In this document: positions 58,186-64,000 of the stretch, one piece after another | Layout: the number at the start of each line of letters is the position of its first letter | How positions within the stretch are numbered: position 1 is the first letter of the stretch | DNA from: Deltaproteobacteria bacterium | Lineage (GTDB): Bacteria > Desulfobacterota > Desulfobulbia > Desulfobulbales > Desulfurivibrionaceae | Length of the DNA stretch: 64,000 nt | NCBI GenBank assembly: GCA_026388695.1 | Contig: JAPLJH010000092.1 | Span: forward strand, 1 to 64,000 | Reading direction: 5' to 3' | Notes under the pieces: generated by a model | Databases searched by the model: none | What the model was told of the DNA's origin: nothing | What the model saw: the letters and a program-made list of their open reading frames with translations, nothing else | Translations under genes and position numbers: made by a program

Positions 58186-58905
58186 TCAGGAAATAAGACT
58201 CAGATAGTCGCTGAAAAATTGATGGAAATCTTTGGAGATCTGCGTCCGTAAGCGCCTTGCTTCGGCCAGCAGATCGGCAGGCCTCACCACCAGAGACCGA
58301 AACGAAGCGAGCCACTGCCAGTCTTGTTCCAGCCAAAGACTGATATCCTCGGAAACCGCGACATGGTTGTCAAACTGCAACCCAAGGATATGCGGCCGCT
58401 GCTCAAGGGAGAAGGCCTCCACCTGGCATTGTTCCGAGGTGGCAAGCAGGGAAAAATGTTTGGGCAGCGGCTCCAGCACCGTCTGGCTGTGCCACTTGAA
58501 CATGGGGATGGCCTTGCCGAGATTTCTGAACGCCGGATGCTCACGACCGTCATGGGTGAGATGTCCTTGGACAAAGCCGATGCTTGGCTTGAAGTTCGAC
58601 CCTACCTGAGCGCCGAGCACGGAGGCAAGCAGTTGATGCCCGAGACAAAAGCCCAGAATCGGCTTGTCTGCGGTAATAGCCCTTTTGATAAAACGTTTCT
58701 CCTCCACGAGAAACGGGTATTTCTCCTCCTGATTGACGTTGGGAGCCCCCCCCAGAAGGATGATCGCCCCATAGTCGTTGAAGTCGGGAATCCAGTCCTG
58801 CCAGACCTTGACGATATCACAATCGACCCGGTGTTTATCGAACGCCTCAAGAAGCAGCCGCCCAGGCCCAGCCCAGGGGGTATGTTGCAGGATCAGGAAT
58901 TTCAT
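58186..58905 (-). CDS. Type 1 glutamine amidotransferase-like protein
   Basis: DYGAIILLGGAPNVNQEEKYPFLVEEKRFIKRAITADKPILGFCLGHQLLASVLGA. Confidence 0.9.
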   Translation of the reverse strand: MKFLILQHTPWAGPGRLLLEAFDKHRVDCDIVKVWQDWIPDFNDYGAIILLGGAPNVNQEEKYPFLVEEKRFIKRAITADKPILGFCLGHQLLASVLGAQVGSNFKPSIGFVQGHLTHDGREHPAFRNLGKAIPMFKWHSQTVLEPLPKHFSLLATSEQCQVEAFSLEQRPHILGLQFDNHVAVSEDISLWLEQDWQWLASFRSLVVRPADLLAEARRLRTQISKDFHQFFSDYLSLIS

Positions 58906-58931
58906 CTGTCATTTTTTACCAATTGCGGGGG

Positions 58932-58974
58932 AACAGGCGGCGGATTCGCGGAAATCCCGAATCCGCCGCCTGTT
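58932..58974. repeat. 17-bp perfect inverted repeat downstream of glnB
   Basis: AACAGGCGGCGGATTCG-N9-CGAATCCGCCGCCTGTT. Confidence 0.93.
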
Positions 58975-58997
58975 ATCACTTTCTTGTCAGGCAGGAA

Positions 58998-60978
<1,981 letters not shown>

Positions 60979-61128
60979 CTCGCTCTCCTTTCCATGATTG
61001 ATCTCCTCTGTAGATTTTTGGATAATGAGTACAGCACTTTTTTTTGCTTCACGCCTTTTCCAGAACAACCTGCCCATTCTGCTTCACAGACGCTCACCTC
61101 CGTCCGGCAAGCGGTTATCTGGCACAAA

Positions 61129-61144
61129 AGCAACAAGCGTGCCG
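61129..61144 (-). promoter_or_regulatory. Sigma54-type promoter of amtB-glnB
   Basis: Minus strand CGGCACGCTTGTTGCT (GGCACG-N4-TTGCT). Confidence 0.75.
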
Positions 61145-61575
61145 TGCTTCCATTTGATGTTTATTTTCCTCTTATCTCATTGTCTCAGTGGGACATTTTA
61201 GTTTTGTTGCACCCCAAAAACCAAATAATCCTCTCCCATTATTACATTTATGAAGTAAATAAATTCCTCGGTGACGTTAAAATTTACATAAATGTGATAA
61301 TGGAGAGAGGGGGTGGGTGCTTGGCTTTCCGGATAAAACCAAAGAGGGGATTGCAGGGCCATTTTTTCGACAAAATCTCTTCGCGAGAAGATTTTTCACA
61401 TATAATTTTGATGCCGCCTGCTACTTGGTCCATCCCCCGCAATAAACCGTGAATACCTGATCATTTCGGGAAGAGACCAAAAAAACCTTGACGCGGCACA
61501 GCGGATAAGTCAAATATGCATTTAACTTATTTAATTGAAACCCATTCGCCCTCTCTATATAAAAGAATCCCGCCC

Positions 61576-62706
61576 ATGAAAAAACGTATCCTTCTCTCCC
61601 TCCTTGGCTTGCTGCTGGTGATCGGCCTCCTTGCCGGCATCAAAGGTTTGCAGATTTTCAAGATGATGGGCAAAAAAGACAGCTTTACCCCCCCGCCCGA
61701 AACGGTAACCACGGCCCAGGCCCACCCGGATTCCTGGGAGACCAGTCTGCCTGCCGTGGGCTCTCTGGAAGCGGTGCAGGGAGTAACCATCGCCGCAGAA
61801 TTACCAGGTAAGGTGGTACACATTGCCTTTACCCCAGGCACTCAGGTACAGGCGGGCAGTATTCTGCTCCAACAGGACACCTCCTCGGAAGAAGCGCAAC
61901 TCCAGGCGGCAGAAGCACAAGCCGCGCTCGCCAAGGTCAATTTCGAGCGGCTCCGCCAACTCATCGAGGCAAACGCCGTTTCCCAGGCAGCTCTTGATGA
62001 CGGCGAGGCGAAACACAAACAAGCAGTGGCCCAGACCCACGAGATCCGGGCAGCCATAGCGAAAAAAACCATTCGCGCCCCATTCTCCGGTCGTCTCGGC
62101 ATCCGCTTGGTCAATTTGGGCCAGATTCTCAAAGAGGGGGAGTCCATAGTTTCCCTCCAGGCCATGGACCCAATTTTTGTTAATTTCATGCTGCCCCAGC
62201 AGGAGCTGGCCAAAATCAAGCCGGGATTTCCGGTGCGGATAACCTCCGACGCCCTGCCCGACCAAACCGTAACCGGCAAGATCACCGCAATCAACCCGCA
62301 GGCTGACAACGCCACCCGCAACGTCCGGGTACAGGCCACTGCGACGAACAAAGAAGAACGGTTGCACCCCGGCATGTTCGCCACGGTCTCCGTGATGCTA
62401 CCCGCCAAAAATCAGGTGCTGACCATCCCCGCCACCGCCGTACTGCCAGCCCCCTACGGCGACTCGGTTTTTGTGGTTGAAGAGAAGAAAAACGAAAAAA
62501 CCGGTAAGCCCGGCCTGGTGGTGCGCCAGCAGTTTATCCGCCTCGGAGAAAAGCGCGGCGACTTTGTCGCCATTGCCTCAGGTCTTGATGCGGGGGCCAC
62601 CGTGGTCAGCTCCGGGGTGTTCAAACTGCGCAACGGTCAAGGCGTCGTGATAGACAACGTTCTAAACCCAAAGTTCAACCTCAATCCCAAGCCCAACAAC
62701 AGCTGA
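61576..62706 (+). CDS. RND efflux periplasmic adaptor (membrane fusion protein)
   Basis: GSLEAVQGVTIAAELPGKVVHIAFTPGTQVQAGSILLQQDTSSEEAQLQAAEAQAALAK...IRAPFSGRLGIRLVNLGQ. Confidence 0.93.
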   Translation: MKKRILLSLLGLLLVIGLLAGIKGLQIFKMMGKKDSFTPPPETVTTAQAHPDSWETSLPAVGSLEAVQGVTIAAELPGKVVHIAFTPGTQVQAGSILLQQDTSSEEAQLQAAEAQAALAKVNFERLRQLIEANAVSQAALDDGEAKHKQAVAQTHEIRAAIAKKTIRAPFSGRLGIRLVNLGQILKEGESIVSLQAMDPIFVNFMLPQQELAKIKPGFPVRITSDALPDQTVTGKITAINPQADNATRNVRVQATATNKEERLHPGMFATVSVMLPAKNQVLTIPATAVLPAPYGDSVFVVEEKKNEKTGKPGLVVRQQFIRLGEKRGDFVAIASGLDAGATVVSSGVFKLRNGQGVVIDNVLNPKFNLNPKPNNS

Positions 62707-62724
62707 TCCGCTGAGTCAAGACCC

Positions 62725-64000
62725 ATGAAATTCACCGACATTTTCATCCGCCGTCCCGTGCTTGCCATGGTGATCAGTCTGCTCATCATCATTGCCGGGT
62801 TGCAGGCGTTGCGCAGCCTCAATGTCCGCCAGTTCCCCAAGAGCGAAAACGCGTCGGTCACCGTGACCACCGTCTATGTCGGGGCCAATGCCGAACTGGT
62901 GCGGGGCTTCATCACTACCCCGCTGGAACGGGCCATTGCGGCAGCCGACGGTATTGATTATATCCAATCCCAGAGCGCTCAAGGCGTCTCCACCATCACC
63001 GTCCGCCTCAAACTCAACTATGATGCAATCAAAGCCCTGTCGGAGATCAGCTCCAAGGTGGACCAGGTCCGCCGAGACCTGCCGCCCGAAGCCGAGGTAC
63101 CGATAATCAACGTTGAGTCGGCGGACAACCAGTTTGCTGCGGCCTATCTCAGTTTCACCTCCGATATCCTGACCCAGAACGAAATTACCGATTACCTGAC
63201 CCGGGTGGTGCAGCCCCGTCTTTCCGCCATCCAAGGCGTGCAGCGAGCCGACATCCGCGGAGGCCGCACCTTTGCCATGCGCGTCTGGCTCAAACCAGAA
63301 CGCATGGCCGCCTACAACGTCAGCCCGGCCCAGGTCCGCAAGGCCTTGGCCGCCAACAACTATCTCGCCGCCCTGGGTCAGACCAAGGGTTCACTCATCC
63401 AAGTCAACCTCACCGCCAATACCGATCTGCGTTCGGTGGAGGAGTTCAAGCGCTTGGTAATCCGAGAAGAGAACGGGGCCACCATCCGGTTGGCCGATGT
63501 GGGCGAGGTGGTTTTAGGGGCCGAGGATTACGACAGCGAGGTGCGTTTCTCCGGCCAGACCGCCACCTTCATGGGGATCTGGCCCCTGCCCAACGCCAAC
63601 TCCCTGGACATGATCAAGCTGGTCCGCACGGAAATGACGGCCATCCAAAAGGATCTGCCCACCGGCCTCAAGGGGCGCATCGCCTACGACGCCACAGCCT
63701 ACATCGACGATGCCATCCATGAAGTGACAAAAACCCTGGGCGACACCCTGCTCATCGTGATGGTGGTCATCTTCCTCTTCCTCGGCTCCTTCCGTTCGGT
63801 GCTGATCCCGGTGGTGGCCATCCCCCTGTCGCTTATCGGCGGCCTGTTCCTGATGCAGCTCTTCGGCTTTTCCATCAATCTGCTCACCCTGCTAGCCATC
63901 GTCCTTTCCGTAGGGTTGGTGGTGGATGACGCCATCGTGGTGGTGGAAAATGTCGAACGCCATTTGGGGGAAGGCAAGTCGCCCCTGGATGCTGCCCTAC
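62725..64000 (+). CDS. RND efflux pump inner-membrane transporter (truncated at window end)
   Basis: MKFTDIFIRRPVLAMVISLLIIIAGLQALRSLNVRQFPKSENASVTVTTVYVGANAELVRGFITTPLERAI...LSVGLVVDDAIVVVENVERHL. Confidence 0.95.
   Translation, partial: MKFTDIFIRRPVLAMVISLLIIIAGLQALRSLNVRQFPKSENASVTVTTVYVGANAELVRGFITTPLERAIAAADGIDYIQSQSAQGVSTITVRLKLNYDAIKALSEISSKVDQVRRDLPPEAEVPIINVESADNQFAAAYLSFTSDILTQNEITDYLTRVVQPRLSAIQGVQRADIRGGRTFAMRVWLKPERMAAYNVSPAQVRKALAANNYLAALGQTKGSLIQVNLTANTDLRSVEEFKRLVIREENGATIRLADVGEVVLGAEDYDSEVRFSGQTATFMGIWPLPNANSLDMIKLVRTEMTAIQKDLPTGLKGRIAYDATAYIDDAIHEVTKTLGDTLLIVMVVIFLFLGSFRSVLIPVVAIPLSLIGGLFLMQLFGFSINLLTLLAIVLSVGLVVDDAIVVVENVERHLGEGKSPLDAAL

Overview
This 64 kb window comes from an anaerobic, sulfur-cycling, diazotrophic bacterium. 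It looks like Desulfobacterota, probably Desulfobulbales-like, but this is inferred from gene content only. From left to right it holds: aprA (truncated at the window edge) and aprB; a Cys-cluster protein, a histidine kinase and a B12-type radical SAM gene; a large division/cell-wall (dcw) cluster on the minus strand (mraZ-rsmH-ftsL-ftsI-murE-murF-mraY-murD-[small Zn protein]-murG-murC-murB-ftsQ-ftsA-ftsZ); typA, a Tim44-like protein, a LOG-family protein, a TPR/degenerate-GGDEF protein, selA and an HNH protein; nifV-modCBA-modE, a porin-like OMP and nifB-nifN-nifE; an inserted EF-hand/two-component module; a nif operon nifH-I1-I2-D-K followed by accessory small genes; nifA; glnB-amtB; and an RND efflux system (truncated). 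The most unusual observations are: (1) the dcw cluster lacks ftsW at its canonical position, and its FtsI has lost all three penicillin-binding catalytic motifs (SxxK to AxxR, no SxN, no KTG); (2) a ~110-bp intergenic element occurs twice with a ~95% identical core but unrelated, still base-paired outer stems, as expected of a structured RNA or ssDNA element; (3) a NifB paralogue in the nif operon has lost the radical-SAM CxxxCxxC cysteines; (4) the N-terminal domain of murF appears deleted and frameshifted; (5) direct repeats flank a Ca-binding/two-component module inside the nif region. Matching NifA UAS/sigma54 promoter pairs were read for nifH and nifE. No rRNA, tRNA or CRISPR array was seen.
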